Source: CBDULQ01 sp965368115 (GTDB lineage Bacteria > Pseudomonadota > Gammaproteobacteria > SZUA-229). From it: a stretch of 7,438 nt of DNA. Position numbers and translations under genes: made by a program. Location of the stretch: the NCBI GenBank assembly GCA_965368115.1, contig CBDULQ010000186.1, forward strand, positions 1 to 7,438, given 5' to 3'. Positions 7,111-7,438 of this stretch are shown here, piece after piece. How positions within the stretch are numbered: the first letter of the stretch is position 1; every line of letters starts with the position of its first letter. Below the pieces are notes generated by a model. That model was not told the DNA's origin. It did not search any database and saw only the letters and a program-made list of their open reading frames with translations.

Positions 7111-7120
7111 TAACCGGTTA
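7111..7120. promoter_or_regulatory. 10-bp palindrome upstream of tonB
   Basis: TAACCGGTTA is a perfect palindrome 18 bases before the tonB ATG. Flanking bases do not extend the symmetry. It could be a small operator or chance. Confidence 0.25.
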
Positions 7121-7138
7121 CGAGCACCAGACCGTTTC

Positions 7139-7438
7139 ATGACATCCATCACCGATCATGCCCTGCCTCACCATGCGCTCACCCTCGCGACAGGCGAGCT
7201 ACAGGCCCTGCCGGTATTCCGCAGCGGTTCACGGGCGCTGCTGATATTTATCGTGTTATCGGTCCTGGCCCATGCCACGGCACTGATCGAATTTGGCGGC
7301 GACTGGCTCAATCCGCACAATGAACGAGCACTGAGTTCACCGCTGGAAATTATTTTGCAGACCGCGCCGGCGGAACAACCACCGACAACCGAAATCGCCG
7401 AGCCGAAACCGGACGTCTCACCACCGCCCCCAGCACCC
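7139..7438 (+). CDS. tonB: TonB energy transducer, 3'-partial
   Basis: First 100 codons of a TonB-family protein, which couples the proton motive force through ExbB/ExbD to outer-membrane receptors. A short N-terminal cytoplasmic part of about 32 residues, with H7, H11 and H12, leads to one transmembrane helix at about 33-51. The helix has SVLAH (S41, H45), matching the S-x3-H pattern of TonB helices (S16 and H20 in E. coli). After LEIILQTAP comes a Pro/Glu/Lys-rich stretch (PPTTE, EPKPD, PPPPAP), the periplasm-spanning region. The receptor-binding C-terminal domain lies beyond the window. The ATG at 7139 is the only good start after the in-frame stop at 7094, although no strong ribosome binding site is visible. 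It is divergent from the copper receptor, which suggests a dedicated TonB; exbB/exbD may follow outside the window. Confidence 0.87.
   Translation, partial: MTSITDHALPHHALTLATGELQALPVFRSGSRALLIFIVLSVLAHATALIEFGGDWLNPHNERALSSPLEIILQTAPAEQPPTTEIAEPKPDVSPPPPAP

Larger units (their letters stand above)
6838..7138. promoter_or_regulatory. divergent regulatory region, copper receptor / tonB
   Basis: A 301-base gap between two divergently transcribed genes, so promoters for both should lie here. I see no convincing -35/-10 pair for either. It holds a GC-rich hairpin (6869-6896), two adjacent inverted repeats (7003-7020 and 7021-7031) and a 10-bp palindrome (7111-7120). An 86-codon Cys-rich open frame on the minus strand runs through most of it into the receptor start. 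No tRNA or known riboswitch core (for example cobalamin) was recognised. Shared metal-responsive control of both genes is plausible but inferred. Confidence 0.6.

Noticed and set aside
6838..7138. Cobalamin or other riboswitch upstream of the copper receptor
   Set aside because: I could not find a B12-box-like core or another known aptamer pattern in the leader.

Overview
The window (about 55% G+C) looks like a chromosomal piece of a Gram-negative proteobacterium, most likely a gammaproteobacterium. The evidence is two TonB-dependent outer-membrane receptors, an inner-membrane TonB energy transducer, and inner-membrane redox proteins. The taxon is inferred from protein style only. I see no tRNA, rRNA, CRISPR array, insertion sequence or prophage gene.

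Layout. (A) Positions 1-4742, + strand: a tight four-gene unit. It holds a TonB-dependent receptor whose start lies upstream of the window, a DUF4198-like periplasmic protein with a C-terminal membrane anchor, a NapH/NosR/CcoG-type membrane polyferredoxin, and a small DsbD_2/CcdA/SafE-type membrane protein. Two junctions share bases in a TAATG stop/start overlap and the third has a 4-bp gap, so the genes are very probably one operon. (B) Positions 4743-4809: a short convergent gap with a hairpin that probably terminates transcription. (C) Positions 4810-6837, - strand: a second TonB-dependent receptor of the OprC/NosA copper-receptor type. It carries both halves of the known copper site, CxxxM (C93, M97) and HxM (H293, M295), and C93 is the only cysteine in the protein. 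(D) Positions 6838-7138: a divergent regulatory gap with several inverted repeats, a GC-rich hairpin and a Cys-rich open frame reading into the copper receptor. (E) Positions 7139-7438, + strand: the first 100 codons of a TonB protein, cut by the window end.

How they may work together (inference). The copper receptor and TonB form an outer-membrane import pair. The four-gene unit joins another receptor to a periplasmic DUF4198-like protein and two inner-membrane electron-transfer proteins. This suggests metal taken up across the outer membrane is bound and possibly reduced at the inner membrane, for example Cu(II) to Cu(I) as proposed for CcoG. Copper is the best guess because of the OprC-type neighbour. 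Iron, nickel or cobalt cannot be excluded for the first receptor, which has no cysteine and no OprC motif. This receptor-DUF4198-polyferredoxin-CcdA module is the most interesting system in the window.
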